Below are positions 40,196-50,081 of a DNA stretch of 51,830 nucleotides, piece by piece. Source of the DNA: Thiorhodococcus minor (GTDB lineage: Bacteria; Pseudomonadota; Gammaproteobacteria; Chromatiales; Chromatiaceae); the NCBI RefSeq assembly GCF_010820565.1, contig NZ_JAAIJQ010000040.1:1-51830 (forward strand). The letters are read 5' to 3'. The notes below the pieces were generated by a model, which ran no database searches, was not told the origin of the DNA, and was given only the letters and a program-made list of their open reading frames with translations. The translations under genes were made by a program, and so were the position numbers. Each line of letters starts with the position of its first letter. Positions within the stretch are counted from its first letter, which is position 1.

Positions 40196-42540
40196 GCCTG
40201 CTGTCCTCGGGTCACGGGCAGCGCAACCCGGAAGACTGCGCCGCCAGCCGCTGCGGGCTGGGTGCGAATCTCACCGCCGAAGGTCGCGACGATGGTCTGC
40301 GCAACCGATAGACCGATGCCCAGTGCGTCTGGCTTGCTGGTCTCCCAGGCCTCGAAGAGTCGACCCGCGATGGCGCTGTCGATGCCGGGGCCGGTGTCGC
40401 CGATCTCGATCATGATGCTGTCGGATTCCCGCGCAAAGTCGGTCTTGACGCTTAGCTTGTGCTGGCCATTCGGGCGCTCTTCCATGGCATCCAGCGCGTT
40501 TGAGACGAGCTGTACCAAGGCATGCTCGAGGGCGATGGGATCGCCCAGAATCTCGGGCAGCGTGCCGCCTGAGCCGGCTTGTTGCACGGCAACCCCCTGG
40601 ATGAGTAGACGGTCTCGCAGCGAGTCCAGACAGGCGCTCACGGCCGTGCCGACATTGAAAAGCACCTGCTCGGGCTCGCGGCGGCGAATCCGCTCTCTGA
40701 GCCGGTCCAAGATGGTGCCACAGTCGTTGGAGAGCTGCTCGATGCGTGTCAGTGCCGCCTGCAGGTCCTCCGCGCTCAGATTGCCGTTCTCGTACATCCG
40801 CACGGCCGCCGTCGCATAGTTGCTGATGGCCGCGAGCGGCTGGCTGAGCTGATGGGCCGTCATGGAGGCGATCTCGGAGCCCAGCATGAGGCGCCCGATC
40901 TCGATCAGCTTCTTGCGATGCGCTTGCAGTCGCTCATGGAGGCGCCTCTTCTCCGTGCTGTCGACGAGGATGGCGACGGCGCCCGTGGTGGCACCCGCGG
41001 CATCCCGCAGCGGTCGCGCGGTCACCTCGATCCAGCGTCCTTGCGCCTGCTCGGGATGACGGAGGAAGAGCTCCAGGTTGTCGCTGGACTCGCCTCTGAT
41101 GGCACGCATCAGCGGAAGCGCCTCGGTGGTCAGCAGCTCGCCGGACTCGTCCTTGAAGATGCCGTAGCTGGATGCCCACTCCTCCGCAGCCATGTCGACG
41201 GGGGGCGCGCCGATGAGCTGAATCGCACGGGCATTCCAGAGCAGGAAGCGGCCGCGCGCGTCCGTCACCAGGATGCCGTCGGCGACATTCTCCAGGATCG
41301 ATCCTTGAAGATCATGCTGCCGCTTTAGCTCGGTAGTGCGCTCCCGCACGCGCTGCTCGAGGTCGCGATTGAGCTCGGCGAGCGCGCGCTCGCGCTTTTG
41401 CACTTCCGAGGCCATGTCGCGGAAGGCCCGAGCGAGGCTCCCTACCTCGCCGCTGTCGGTAAGCGGCAAGGGCGCGCTGTAGTCGCCGTCGGCGATGTCT
41501 TGTGCGGCCACGGCCAAGGTTCGCAGAGAGGCGGTTTCGCGGTGGACCGTCCAGATGACGAGTCCGATGGCCAAGGCGAGCAGGGCGGCCATGCCGAGGA
41601 CGCTGTCGCGGCGGATGAATCCCTCCATCTGCTCGGGCCGATGGCTGGCGTCGGTCACGACGAAACGCAGCTGCAGCTGCGGGTCCTGAGGGTCCCAGGG
41701 GCGCATGACGACGACTTTGCGTGGCTCCCCGGTGTCGAGGTTGGCGGGGAGGGGACGCTGTGCGTCAGGATGCAGGAGGAGGTGGTCGTTCTCGTCGAGG
41801 ACATAGAGCGACTCGGCGGCGTCCGCGGTCGCACAGGCGCGCGCGAGCGCCTGATGTAAGTCCATCTCCACGAGCAAGGCCCCGAGGCGCCTGCCCCCTG
41901 GCCCCTGGATCGGCGTGGCGGCGACGAGCAAAGAGGTCACGGGGGTATGCGCTTGGCCAGGGGCTTGCCGGGGGCTCAGGCGAGACAGGTAGACCTTGTC
42001 GGCTTGCATCGGAGAAGCCGGGCCGTGCGGCAGATCGAGGGCGGGCTGAACGCAGTCGTCCGGCCGCTCGTCACGGGCGTCTGGATCCCGCTCGACCCGG
42101 GCCAGCTCGACGCCTTGGTCGCGGATGTCGACGAAGCAAAGCCTGACGTAGTGCGGCTTCGCCTTGGCAAAGGCGAGGAAGAGCTGGTGCAGCCGCTCTT
42201 GCCACTGTTGTAGCGACGAGCTCCCCTGCAGATCGATGCCTCCGCCGTCGAGTGCGCGCCGGATTCCTCGAATGGGTGGCGTTCCGGCCAGGAAGCGCAC
42301 GTCGCTGCGAAGGCGCTCGATCATGCCCGTCACCTCGTCGGCCGCTCGCTCTGCCTGACGCTCCATGTGCTCGAGGTGGCTGTGCGAGATCGCCTCTGTG
42401 CGGCCGCGGTCGAACAGATAGCCGACGGGAATGGCGGCCGCGATCAGGAGCGCGATGAAGGTGCCGCTGAGCCTGAGCGAGAGCGAGCGCCGGGGAATCC
42501 GGCCGACCCGCGGCGGCCTGTCAGGGGACCCTCGACTCAT
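40192..42540 (-). CDS. Sensor histidine kinase with periplasmic sensor, HAMP and PAS
   Basis: About 782 residues from the ATG at 42540. TM1 is at ~27-42 and TM2 at ~314-331, enclosing a ~270-residue periplasmic sensor of Cache-like type. HAMP (RTLAVAAQDIADGDYSAPLPL), coiled coil and a PAS domain (~410-530) follow. The H-box is SEIASMTAHQLSQPLAAISNY (H~563), and HATPase motifs are VSNALDA, IGDTGPGID and GIGLSVAQTIV. The H-box resembles FixL/DctB-type kinases, matching its FixJ-like partner. The signal sensed is unknown; a Cache-like domain suggests a small molecule. Confidence 0.88.
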   Translation of the reverse strand: MSRGSPDRPPRVGRIPRRSLSLRLSGTFIALLIAAAIPVGYLFDRGRTEAISHSHLEHMERQAERAADEVTGMIERLRSDVRFLAGTPPIRGIRRALDGGGIDLQGSSSLQQWQERLHQLFLAFAKAKPHYVRLCFVDIRDQGVELARVERDPDARDERPDDCVQPALDLPHGPASPMQADKVYLSRLSPRQAPGQAHTPVTSLLVAATPIQGPGGRRLGALLVEMDLHQALARACATADAAESLYVLDENDHLLLHPDAQRPLPANLDTGEPRKVVVMRPWDPQDPQLQLRFVVTDASHRPEQMEGFIRRDSVLGMAALLALAIGLVIWTVHRETASLRTLAVAAQDIADGDYSAPLPLTDSGEVGSLARAFRDMASEVQKRERALAELNRDLEQRVRERTTELKRQHDLQGSILENVADGILVTDARGRFLLWNARAIQLIGAPPVDMAAEEWASSYGIFKDESGELLTTEALPLMRAIRGESSDNLELFLRHPEQAQGRWIEVTARPLRDAAGATTGAVAILVDSTEKRRLHERLQAHRKKLIEIGRLMLGSEIASMTAHQLSQPLAAISNYATAAVRMYENGNLSAEDLQAALTRIEQLSNDCGTILDRLRERIRRREPEQVLFNVGTAVSACLDSLRDRLLIQGVAVQQAGSGGTLPEILGDPIALEHALVQLVSNALDAMEERPNGQHKLSVKTDFARESDSIMIEIGDTGPGIDSAIAGRLFEAWETSKPDALGIGLSVAQTIVATFGGEIRTQPAAAGGAVFRVALPVTRGQQA

Positions 42541-42847
42541 CGGCGGTCGCCTCTGGGCCAAGCCCGGAATCGCTCGCTCATCGTGGCCCTGTGCTCGTTG
42601 CCATTCGCAATCTCTGGCCTGATTTTGGATCTGGCTCTGTTGGAGCCGACAGCGGGTGCCGAGCGCTTGACAAGGAGCCCATGGCGCCAACGGACGCGGG
42701 CGGGGGCTGAGGTGTCAACAGCGTCAGGTTTCACGCGATCTTCGCCGGCTAGGCTTGCTGGTGGATGGGGCGCTCACGCCCCGATTTGGTTTCGCTCGAA
42801 CTGCGGGACCTGGCGGTCCCGGGAGTCTTGAGCGCGAGCGCCATCAG

Positions 42848-42869
42848 GTGTCGGCCTGGAGGCCGACAC
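42848..42869. repeat. Short perfect hairpin repeat
   Basis: GTGTCGGCC-TGGA-GGCCGACAC is a perfect 9-bp stem, followed by TCCCAGC. A near-identical hairpin is at 49898. It lies in the ~1.2-kb region (42541-43772) that otherwise holds only one doubtful small frame and an inverted repeat. Confidence 0.7.
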
Positions 42870-43109
42870 TCCCAGCATGAGCGTCCTCCGCAGCCGTGGC
42901 GAGATCGGAGCTGGGTGCGGCATGCCGCGCTGGCCTGGCGAGCTGGTGAGTCGCGATCCACCTCAGCTGCTCCAGCCCGGCGCAAAGGGTGCTCAGGTCG
43001 CACGGCCCTGAAATCCAGGGCTCAATCCAGTCGATCGCTGCGGATGCGCAGCTCGCCCGAGCGCGAGCCGTCTCAGGCTTCCGCTGCGGGTCGCCCTAGG
43101 GGGGCAGAT

Positions 43110-43382
43110 ATGGCCGACACGCTCGGACGCAAAGGGCACACCCATGTCTACCAAGTCTCCTACGGCGAAGAGGCCTGTGTGGCGCGCACTATTGTGCGCG
43201 CCTACTCGGCCGCTGGGGAACGACTCTTCCTGGCCAAACAGCACGGCGCGCTGGAGCCGGCGGACGGCCGGCCGGGCTTTGAGGTCAGCCCGCTGAGCCC
43301 GGACGGGCTCTGGCCGACACCTCCTTGGCCCTGTGGCTGCGGCGCACCGACGCGACTGGGAGGGCTCGGAGCCTGTGCCTAG
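43110..43382 (+). CDS. Possible small protein of unknown function
   Basis: A 90-residue open frame beginning MADTLGRKGHTHVYQVSYGE, with an AGGGGGG stretch just before the ATG that could serve as a ribosome site. I recognise no family. The middle (VARTIVRAYSAAGERLFLAKQHGALEP) looks protein-like, but the C-terminus becomes Pro/Gly/Cys-rich and could be random high-G+C sequence. It is the only candidate gene in a 1.2-kb gap. Low confidence. Confidence 0.22.
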   Translation: MADTLGRKGHTHVYQVSYGEEACVARTIVRAYSAAGERLFLAKQHGALEPADGRPGFEVSPLSPDGLWPTPPWPCGCGAPTRLGGLGACA

Positions 43383-43394
43383 ATCCGGCAATTC

Positions 43395-43529
43395 GAACCG
43401 CAGAGGCGCAAAGGACGCTAAGTAAAACAGAGGGTTGCTCAATGCATCCATGTCACCCGTTAGGTGAGTAAGATCCACTCCGCAACGCATTGAAATCCTT
43501 TGCGCTCTTAGCTTGCTTTGCGGTTCAAC
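43395..43529. repeat. Long imperfect inverted repeat (AACCGCAGAG type)
   Basis: The left arm starts GAACCGCAGAGGCGCAAAGG and the right arm ends GCTTTGCGGTTCAAC, as imperfect inverse complements about 28-38 bases long around a ~70-base centre. Sequences of the form AACCGCAGAG...GCAAAGG recur widely in bacterial genomes as interspersed repeats. No coding capacity. Confidence 0.6.
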
Positions 43530-43772
43530 AGCTCTTTTCAGGTGTGGTATCCCCAGATTAAAGACATGAGGTTCAGTGGTCTAATGCGGCTTTCCAGCGT
43601 GGAGCCCGGCTAGGAGTCCCAGCCGTCTCGCCGTGCGGCTCGCTGTCCAGGCCGCTCTTGTGGCGATACCTCAGGCTCGGAGCGGGCTCCGTCGCGCCGG
43701 GGCCGCGCTCCCACTGCGCGACGCTGGGGCTTGGGAGCCAGAAAGCGGCGTGCGGCCGAGCGGTGCTGGGCG

Positions 43773-44828
43773 TCAGAAGAGGCTGAACTTGTGGCGCTCG
43801 CCGGTGACGCCAAAGACGTGGTCGTGGATGTCTTGCAGGAGCATCAGCTCCTCCCAGGCGTCGGCTGGCCAGCCGCCGAGCTGGAAGCGGTCGCCCATGG
43901 TCAGCTCGCGGAACATCATTTCGAAGGCATCGACATCGCCCCAGCCGAGCAGGAGGTAGTTGAGCGCCTCGGGAAAGTCGGTCTCGAGCACCGAGTGCAG
44001 GACGCTCCTGACCGGCCGCTTGGAGAGCGGGCGCGGGGCCGGCTCCGTGGACACCTTCAGCGGCTTGATGAGCTGCGAGTGCACCATTTGCGACCACTCG
44101 ACCATGGTCGACGCCTGGCTGGGCTCGGGCAGCTGGCCGATGATGTAGTCGATGAGCTTCGCCAGGGATTCCTTGGGATGCTCGAACTGCAGGGTTGCGG
44201 AATACAGGGGTACGTCGAGATAGCCGGACAAGGCGGTCGGCTTGACGTCGACGACCCTGGCGCGCAGGCGAATGCCGGTCCATTCCTCGGTGCCCGCGAG
44301 GACGAAGCAGAGGCTCTGATCCTTGGTGTAGGCCTCGAAGACGGTGCAGGTATAGCGGCCGGTCGCGATGGTTTCCATCATGTCGCGCAGCTCGTCGAGG
44401 TCGTTGACGCTGACCTCGAGCTCGCGGACCAAGCCGGCTTCGCGCTCCTCGGGCGCGGAGGTGCTGAGTGCTTGGAGCAGCTGCTCCAAGCGCATATGGC
44501 TGCGCGGTGACAGCGTCATGAAGCGCAAGGCGACCAGTGTGCGACCGTCTTGCAGGCGCTTGGTCCGCAGCACTTGGGCGATCGCGTTGATGCGCTCGTC
44601 GCGTTTCCAAGGAAGCGTGACCCGCAGGGCGCGCGTCCCCTCGGGAAGGGGCTCGGCAAGATTGACGAGCAATCCGCCCCAGGACAGGTCCTTGGTGACG
44701 CCCCTGAGGCGCAGGTCGAGGCTGCGAACGGTGACGGCGACGGGAACCTCGACGCTCAGACGCTGCTGCGTACGCCGATCTGGGGCGAGGCTGCTCGACA
44801 AGGATGCGCTGTAGCTCGCTTTGGACAC
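43773..44828 (-). CDS. PilZ domain protein with unrecognised C-terminal region
   Basis: About 351 residues from GTG 44828. An N-terminal PilZ domain (15-125) shows DRRTQQRLSVEVPV and TKDLSWGGLLVNL, followed by INAIAQVLRTKRLQDGRTLVALRF. After a linker the remaining ~220 residues are soluble. They include VNDLDELRDMMETIATGRYTCTVFEAY and, near the end, ELMLLQDIHDHVFGVTGERHKFSLF, which I cannot assign. It is expected to bind c-di-GMP in the cytoplasm. It lies next to a hybrid sensor kinase gene on the same strand. An ATG at 44897 is in frame, but the extra residues look non-homologous. Confidence 0.75.
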   Translation of the reverse strand: MSKASYSASLSSSLAPDRRTQQRLSVEVPVAVTVRSLDLRLRGVTKDLSWGGLLVNLAEPLPEGTRALRVTLPWKRDERINAIAQVLRTKRLQDGRTLVALRFMTLSPRSHMRLEQLLQALSTSAPEEREAGLVRELEVSVNDLDELRDMMETIATGRYTCTVFEAYTKDQSLCFVLAGTEEWTGIRLRARVVDVKPTALSGYLDVPLYSATLQFEHPKESLAKLIDYIIGQLPEPSQASTMVEWSQMVHSQLIKPLKVSTEPAPRPLSKRPVRSVLHSVLETDFPEALNYLLLGWGDVDAFEMMFRELTMGDRFQLGGWPADAWEELMLLQDIHDHVFGVTGERHKFSLF

Positions 44829-45098
44829 GGGCTCTCTATCGGATCGAAAGTCGTTGAAGACGGATGCCGCAGGCCGGCCTCGGCGCCGTCCGTGCACGGC
44901 CGCGCCGCAGGCTGGACCCGCGTCGGCCTGGGCGTTTCGGACTCGGAAGGCTCATCGGTCGAGATGCCTCCAATACCTGCTCACCGCGAACGACTCCTCC
45001 TCGATCCTGCATCCCTATGGCGCCCGTCGTTACAGTCTACCGCGTAAGCCTACGGATTTGTGTGGACTGTGTCGCGTCATGGCGGCGCGAAGCGCCCA

Positions 45099-47855
45099 TC
45101 AGTGCTGCCGTGGTCCCATCCAGCGCAGCAGGGTCTCGAACAGGGCGTTGGGCTCGACGGGCTTGCTGAGGAAGTCGTTCATCCCGGCGGACAGGCAGCG
45201 CGCCTTGTCCTCGGCGAAGGCGTTGGCCGTGAAGGCGATGATGGGCACGCTGGCGCCTTTGGGCAGGGCGCGGATCTCGAGCGTTGCGTCGAGCCCGTCC
45301 ATGCGGGGCATCTGCATGTCCATGAGGATGATGTCGAAGTCCCTGTCTTTCGCATGCGCGACGGCCTCGACGCCGTCCTCGGCAACGCTGATCTCCAGCC
45401 CCAGCTCGCCAAGGAGCGCGAGAAGGACCTCGCGATTGATGGGCTCGTCCTCCGCTAGCAGCAGACGGCGTCCGCCGCAGTGCTCGGCAAGCAGTGTCTC
45501 GACGGCGTCTGCGGCGACCAGGCATTGGAGACCCGCGGCCGTGTCGGTCTTGCGCAGTCGGACGGTGAGCCAGAAGCGGCTGCCCTGGCCCGGCCGGCTC
45601 GACACCCCGACATCGCCGCCCATCAATTGCGCCAGCTTCTTGGTGATGGCGAGTCCCAGCCCGGTGCCGCCATACTTGCGCGTCGTCGAGCTGTCCGCTT
45701 GCTCGAAGGCCGAGAACAGCTTGGGGATGACCTCGGCGGCAATGCCGATGCCGGTGTCGTCGACCTCGAAGCGGACGATGAGACTCTGCTCCGAGGCGTC
45801 CTCGACGATGGCCCGGAGCGTGATGGTGCCGGCGTCCGTGAACTTGACCGCGTTGCTGGCGTAGTTGAGCAGCGCTTGCCGCAGGCGCGTGGGGTCGCCG
45901 ATCAGGGGCTCTGGGAGGCGGGGTGCCTCGACGCGGAGCCGCAGGCCCTTGGCCTCGGCCCGATCGCGGATCAGGCCCACGACATTGTCGATGGCGGCGT
46001 TGATGTCGACAGGGACCTCTTCCAGCGTGAAACGGTTCGCCTCGATCTTCGACAGGTCGAGCACCGTGCTGATGATCTCCAGGAGGTGCCTACCGGCACG
46101 CTCGATCTGATCCAGGCGCGTGGATTGCTCGGCGCTCAAGCGCGAGCGCTTGAGCAGATGCACCATGCCGGTGATGGCATTCAATGGGGTGCGGATCTCG
46201 TGGGAGACATTGGCGAGGAAGGCGCTCTTGGCGACATTGGCTGCCTCCGCCGCCTCCTTGGCCACGACCAGTTGCTGCGTGCGCTCCGCGACCAGCTCCT
46301 CCAGGTGCTTGCGGTAGCGTGCCAGCTCCTCGGCCTCGGTCTTCTGCTGGGTGATATCGCGCGTCGCCGATAGGAGGCAAGGGATGCCTCCCAGCGCGAT
46401 GATGTTGGCCGACATGATTCCCCAGATGATGCGGCCATCCTTGCAGCGGAAGCGGGCCTCCAGACTGCGGTAGGAGCCATCTGTCCGCAGGCGCTCCACC
46501 ATGTGGCGGCGATCCTCGGGGTCGACCCAGATATTGAGCTTCAGCGACGAATGGCCGAGCAGCTCGTCGCGGCTGTATCCCGTGGTCTCGAGGAAGGCGC
46601 GATTGACGTCGATATAGCGGCCATCGTCGAGCCGATTGATGGCGATGGCGTCCAAGCTGGTCTCGAAGGCGACGCGATAGCGCTCTTCGCTGATCTGCAG
46701 GGCAGCCTCGGCGCGGCGTCGCTCGGTGACGTCCGTGCCGACGCCGACCATGGCGACGGGATGGCCATTGTCGTCCCTGACCAATCGGGTGCGCAGCTCG
46801 ACGGCGATCTGCGAGCCGTCCCCGCGCCGATGCATGACGATTCCGCTCCAATGCCCCTGAGAGCGGGTCGCCTCGGCGATCTCTGCCTGGGTGGCATCGG
46901 CCGCTGGGCTATCGCCGTAGATGGTGATGTGCTTGCCGATGAGGGTCTCGGGCAAGATGCCCAGCGTCTCGACCTGGGTCTGATTGACGTAGCCGATAAT
47001 GCCGTCGAGATCCGTCACCGTGACCTCGTCTTGGACCTGATCGAGGACCAGGGCCTGCAAACGCAGCTGGTGCTCGAAGCGCTTGCGCTCGCTGATATCA
47101 CGGGCGATGCCGACGCCGCACCAGCGCCCTTGTAGCTCCATGGCGGAGACCGAGAGCTCGATCGGAAAGCGGTGCCCGTCCTTGTGCAGACAGTCGAGCT
47201 CCAGCGTTCGGCCGACGCGCGGCCCCTGGCCGGTCATGGCGAAGGCGGCGAGGCCCTTGCGCGCGAAGCCTCTGTCAGCTTGTGGGCCGATCAAGTGGTG
47301 CAGGCGCTGGCCGAGCGCCTCCTCGCGCGAATAGCCGAAGAGGCGCTCGGCGGCCGGATTCCATTCGATCACGCGGTCGTTCTCGCTCTCGATGAGGACG
47401 AAGGCGTCGCGCATGCTCTCGAGGGCGACGCGCAGCCAGCGCTCTTGGCGGTTGCGGCGATGGATGCGGTAGTAGCCGATGTTCGCGTCATGTATGACGC
47501 CATGGATGCGCGGCTCGGGATTGGGCTGCCGGCTCTGGGTGCGTGCGACGCAGAAGAGGTGCCGTCCGGCCGAGGTGTGCTCGCAGCGCGCATGCAGCTC
47601 GACCCGGACTCGACCTCCCTGGCCAGCGCTCAAGGTGGTCTGGAAGCGCAGGGTTTCACCCTGACGCGCTGCGAGCGCGGCCTCCCAGGTGCTTGCGGCG
47701 TCTCCTTCCGGGTCGAGGGCGGCGAGCGCCAGCCCCTTGATGTCGTCGAGAGGACGGGCGAGCAGGGACGCGGCGGCGGGGTTGGCGTCGAGGATGCGGC
47801 TCCGAGCCAGGTCGATGACGAGGACCGCATCCGGTAGGTGATCCACGGGATTCAT
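45099..47855 (-). CDS. Hybrid sensor histidine kinase with four PAS domains and receiver
   Basis: 918 residues, no transmembrane segment, so cytoplasmic. Four PAS-type domains (about 1-105, 140-260, 270-380 and 390-505) precede a short coiled coil. HisKA follows with [19 protein letters not shown] (H552), then HATPase with [19 protein letters not shown] and [15 protein letters not shown]-terminal receiver has acidic pocket E802-D803, D846 in [12 protein letters not shown] and K898 in FLSKP. No Hpt domain is present, so phosphotransfer must go to a separate protein. PAS ligands are unknown. It may sense redox or cytoplasmic signals and work with the nearby PilZ protein, which is inference. Confidence 0.9.
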   Translation of the reverse strand: MNPVDHLPDAVLVIDLARSRILDANPAAASLLARPLDDIKGLALAALDPEGDAASTWEAALAARQGETLRFQTTLSAGQGGRVRVELHARCEHTSAGRHLFCVARTQSRQPNPEPRIHGVIHDANIGYYRIHRRNRQERWLRVALESMRDAFVLIESENDRVIEWNPAAERLFGYSREEALGQRLHHLIGPQADRGFARKGLAAFAMTGQGPRVGRTLELDCLHKDGHRFPIELSVSAMELQGRWCGVGIARDISERKRFEHQLRLQALVLDQVQDEVTVTDLDGIIGYVNQTQVETLGILPETLIGKHITIYGDSPAADATQAEIAEATRSQGHWSGIVMHRRGDGSQIAVELRTRLVRDDNGHPVAMVGVGTDVTERRRAEAALQISEERYRVAFETSLDAIAINRLDDGRYIDVNRAFLETTGYSRDELLGHSSLKLNIWVDPEDRRHMVERLRTDGSYRSLEARFRCKDGRIIWGIMSANIIALGGIPCLLSATRDITQQKTEAEELARYRKHLEELVAERTQQLVVAKEAAEAANVAKSAFLANVSHEIRTPLNAITGMVHLLKRSRLSAEQSTRLDQIERAGRHLLEIISTVLDLSKIEANRFTLEEVPVDINAAIDNVVGLIRDRAEAKGLRLRVEAPRLPEPLIGDPTRLRQALLNYASNAVKFTDAGTITLRAIVEDASEQSLIVRFEVDDTGIGIAAEVIPKLFSAFEQADSSTTRKYGGTGLGLAITKKLAQLMGGDVGVSSRPGQGSRFWLTVRLRKTDTAAGLQCLVAADAVETLLAEHCGGRRLLLAEDEPINREVLLALLGELGLEISVAEDGVEAVAHAKDRDFDIILMDMQMPRMDGLDATLEIRALPKGASVPIIAFTANAFAEDKARCLSAGMNDFLSKPVEPNALFETLLRWMGPRQH

Positions 47856-48175
47856 GGATCCTAGTGTACGTGTAAGGCCGTGGCGCGGGCCATCGTCCGC
47901 TCACGACCTTGAGCGAGGTGCTGAGGGCACCCGTCCTCAGCCGGCCGCGCTTCAGGGGCAGCGCGGAGTGATGCCGGCCGACACCGGCAGGCGAGCGCCG
48001 GGAGCCATCACCCCGGAGAAGACGCCGAAGTCTGTGCTCGATCCGTGGGAGCGGCGCCGCGCCGCGACTGGGCGGTCGGAGCCGGCTTCGTCGCGCCGGG
48101 GCGGCCCTACCACGCGATCTCCGCCCGGCGACGCCTGATCGAATCGCGCTCGGCACGAGACTCTTGGGAATCGCC
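47856..48175 (-). other. Intergenic region, nothing recognised
   Basis: About 320 bp of high-G+C sequence between cbpM and the hybrid kinase gene. It contains small hairpins such as CTGAGG-GCACCCGT-CCTCAG near 47920 but no T-rich tail, repeat copy or gene. Confidence 0.4.
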
Positions 48176-48493
48176 TCAGCTCTCCAGACGCTGCAGCCGC
48201 ACGTGGAGCCGCTCGAGCTCTTCGAGCAGATCGAGCGCCAGTGCCGCCCCGGCGGCGTTGACGCCCAAGTCCTGCTCCAGCCGATGCGCGCAGCGCACGC
48301 GCCGGATGCTGAAGGCCTGGAAGCGCCACTGCCGGGGATCGCGGCCCAGCGGGTCGACGACGCCTTCCTCGACCAGCTCGAAGATGCGCTCCGCCGGGAG
48401 CTGGCAGGCGCGGCAAAGCTCGCTCAGAGACAGCTCGATGTCTTCATCGAGCACTTCCCCCGCGAGCAGGCTCATCATGTCCGTCGTCTTCAT
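48176..48493 (-). CDS. cbpM: Chaperone modulator CbpM
   Basis: A 105-residue protein matching CbpM, the inhibitor that binds the J-domain of CbpA. The MerR-like helical layout is visible: LSLSELCRACQLPAERIFELVEEGVVDPLG, WRFQAFSIRRVRCAHRLEQDLGVNAAGAALALDLLEELERL. It lies 3 bp downstream of cbpA, the usual arrangement, so co-expression is assured. Confidence 0.9.
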   Translation of the reverse strand: MKTTDMMSLLAGEVLDEDIELSLSELCRACQLPAERIFELVEEGVVDPLGRDPRQWRFQAFSIRRVRCAHRLEQDLGVNAAGAALALDLLEELERLHVRLQRLES

Positions 48494-48496
48494 GGC

Positions 48497-49450
48497 TCAA
48501 ATCCCCAAGTGTGCGCGCGGATTGAACGCGAGCGCCTGCTCGAAGTCTGCGTACGCCTTCTTCGCGGCCTCCGAGTCGGCCTTCGGCAGGGCGATCTGCA
48601 GCACCACGTAGAGATCGCCAGGCTCCTTCGCCGGCAGCCCGCGCCCCCTCAGCCGCAGCTTGCGGCCGCCGGAGGACCCGGGCGGTAGCTTCAAGTCCAC
48701 CGTCCCGTCCGGTGTCGGCACCTTCAGGGTGGCACCTAGGGCGGCCTCCCAGGGCGCCACGGGCAGGTTGAGGTAGAGGTCCTTGCCCTCGACGCTGTAG
48801 AGCGGATGTGGGCGAAACTCGACCTCGAGGTAGAGGTCGCCCGCAGCTCCCTTGCCGATCCCCGCGCCGCCTTGCTTGGCGAGCCGGATGTGCTGCCCTT
48901 GACGGACGCCCTTGGGGATGGAGACGTTGAGCGTGCGCTCCTTGAGGTGCGGCCTGCCGTCGGCGCCGAGCTCGGTATGCCTCAAGGTCAGGGGTCGGGT
49001 GGTGCCGCGATAGGCATCCTCGACGTCGATGAGGACCTTGGCGTGGGCGTCCTCGCCGCGGGCGTAAAACTCGCGCCTGGCGTGCCCGGCACGGGCGCCG
49101 CCGAAGCCGCCGCGTCCGAACAGGCTCTCGAAGAAGTCGCTGAAATGGTCCGCGTCCGCGCCGGTGAAGCCGCCGCCGTGGAACTCGAAGCCTTGATCCC
49201 AGTCCGGCGGCGGGTGGAAGTCCTGACCGGCCTTCCAGTTGGCGCCGAGCTGGTCGTAGGCGGTGCGCTTCTCCGGGTCCTTCAGGACCTCATAGGCCTC
49301 TCCGACCTCCTTGAAGCGTGCCTCGGCATCCGGCTCCTTGCTGACATCCGGGTGATACTTGCGTGCCAGCTTGCGATAGGCGCGCTTGATCTCGTCTTGC
49401 GTGGCATCACGCTTGACGCCCATGAGCTGGTAATAGTCTTTGAATTCCAT
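48497..49450 (-). CDS. cbpA: CbpA DnaJ-like co-chaperone
   Basis: About 317 residues from ATG 49450. The J-domain is MEFKDYYQLMGVKRDATQDEIKRAYRKLARKYHPDV, with the essential HPD. A G/F-rich linker follows (FEHFHGGG-like, SLFGRGGFGGARAGHARREF). The C-terminal DnaJ substrate domain has LNVSIPKGVRQGQHIRLAKQG and LPVAPWEAALGATLKVPTPDG. There is no zinc-finger region, as expected for CbpA rather than DnaJ. It works with DnaK and is regulated by CbpM encoded just downstream. Fifteen upstream in-frame codons (to 49495) lack homology. Confidence 0.92.
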   Translation of the reverse strand: MEFKDYYQLMGVKRDATQDEIKRAYRKLARKYHPDVSKEPDAEARFKEVGEAYEVLKDPEKRTAYDQLGANWKAGQDFHPPPDWDQGFEFHGGGFTGADADHFSDFFESLFGRGGFGGARAGHARREFYARGEDAHAKVLIDVEDAYRGTTRPLTLRHTELGADGRPHLKERTLNVSIPKGVRQGQHIRLAKQGGAGIGKGAAGDLYLEVEFRPHPLYSVEGKDLYLNLPVAPWEAALGATLKVPTPDGTVDLKLPPGSSGGRKLRLRGRGLPAKEPGDLYVVLQIALPKADSEAAKKAYADFEQALAFNPRAHLGI

Positions 49451-49748
49451 GAGAAGACTGTCTGCTTGTCGTTCTGTGGCGATGAGTCCGAGCACCGAAA
49501 AGGCGGTGGCGCCGAAAAGATGGCGCGCGGGCCGCTCTCAGCCAAATATAGACCCCGCTGGCGTCACTCGGCCGACGGCCGGATGACGAAACGGAGACTT
49601 TGCGCGTGAATCCTTATCTGAAGCCGGGCCGACGCAGGAGGCCCGAGGCCGGAAGACGCCAGATCATGCTGATTCAGGCAGCGCATTTGGCCGTGGCGCC
49701 TGATCTGCGCTCGGGCAGGCGCTCCAGCCTGGGAATGCAGTTTCCTGG

Positions 49749-49770
49749 TGTGCTCGGAATACTTTCACAG
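49749..49770 (+). repeat. Remnant of the MITE right end
   Basis: GTGCTCGGAATACTTTCACAG matches the end of the MITE at 27633 with few differences. The terminal TCT is replaced by CGC and no left end was found. The rest of the 485-bp gap 49451-49934 holds a terminator and a hairpin but no recognised gene. Confidence 0.4.
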
Positions 49771-49813
49771 CGCCGGAACTCGGATGATGGGCCTGCGCTG
49801 AGGCCAGCCGCCG

Positions 49814-49852
49814 AAATGAAACGGCCGGAGCCCATCGAGGGCACTCCGGCCG
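49814..49852 (-). terminator. Intrinsic terminator, minus strand
   Basis: Read on the minus strand, CGGCCGGAG pairs with CTCCGGCCG around a ~13-base loop that can pair further, followed by TTTCATTT. It lies 80 bases after the stop of the small membrane protein gene. Confidence 0.6.
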
Positions 49853-49897
49853 CCTTAAGTTGGGCGCCTGGGAGTGTGGGTCTCCAGCTCAACACCC

Positions 49898-49919
49898 GTG
49901 CCGGCCTGGAGGCCGACAC
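49898..49919. repeat. Short hairpin repeat, second copy
   Basis: GTGCCGGCC-TGGA-GGCCGACAC followed by CCCCAGC, matching the hairpin at 42848 with one mismatch in the stem. Located just after the stop of the small membrane protein gene on the minus strand. Confidence 0.65.
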
Positions 49920-49934
49920 CCCCAGCGGGCCGGG

Positions 49935-50081
49935 TCAGGGCTCGCGGCTCGCGTCGGCGCGCTGCTCAACCTCTTCACGCGCCTTGCCGCCTGAGCCCAG
50001 GGAGTTGATGTAACGGAGCCAGAAGAAGAGTCCGACGAGAATGACCGCCTCGACGAGTGCAAAGGAACGATCGTATTCCAT
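49935..50081 (-). CDS. 48-residue single-pass membrane protein
   Basis: A small protein starting MEYDRSFALVEAVILVGLFF. One hydrophobic helix (residues ~8-25) is followed by a polar, glycine-containing tail ending EEVEQRADASREP. The ATG at 50081 has a perfect GGAGG ribosome site 7-8 bases upstream, which decides the start although the frame is open to 50282. A hairpin repeat and an intrinsic terminator follow, so it looks like an independent transcription unit. Size and topology recall small oxidase-associated or signalling peptides, but no family is recognised. Confidence 0.6.
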   Translation of the reverse strand: MEYDRSFALVEAVILVGLFFWLRYINSLGSGGKAREEVEQRADASREP

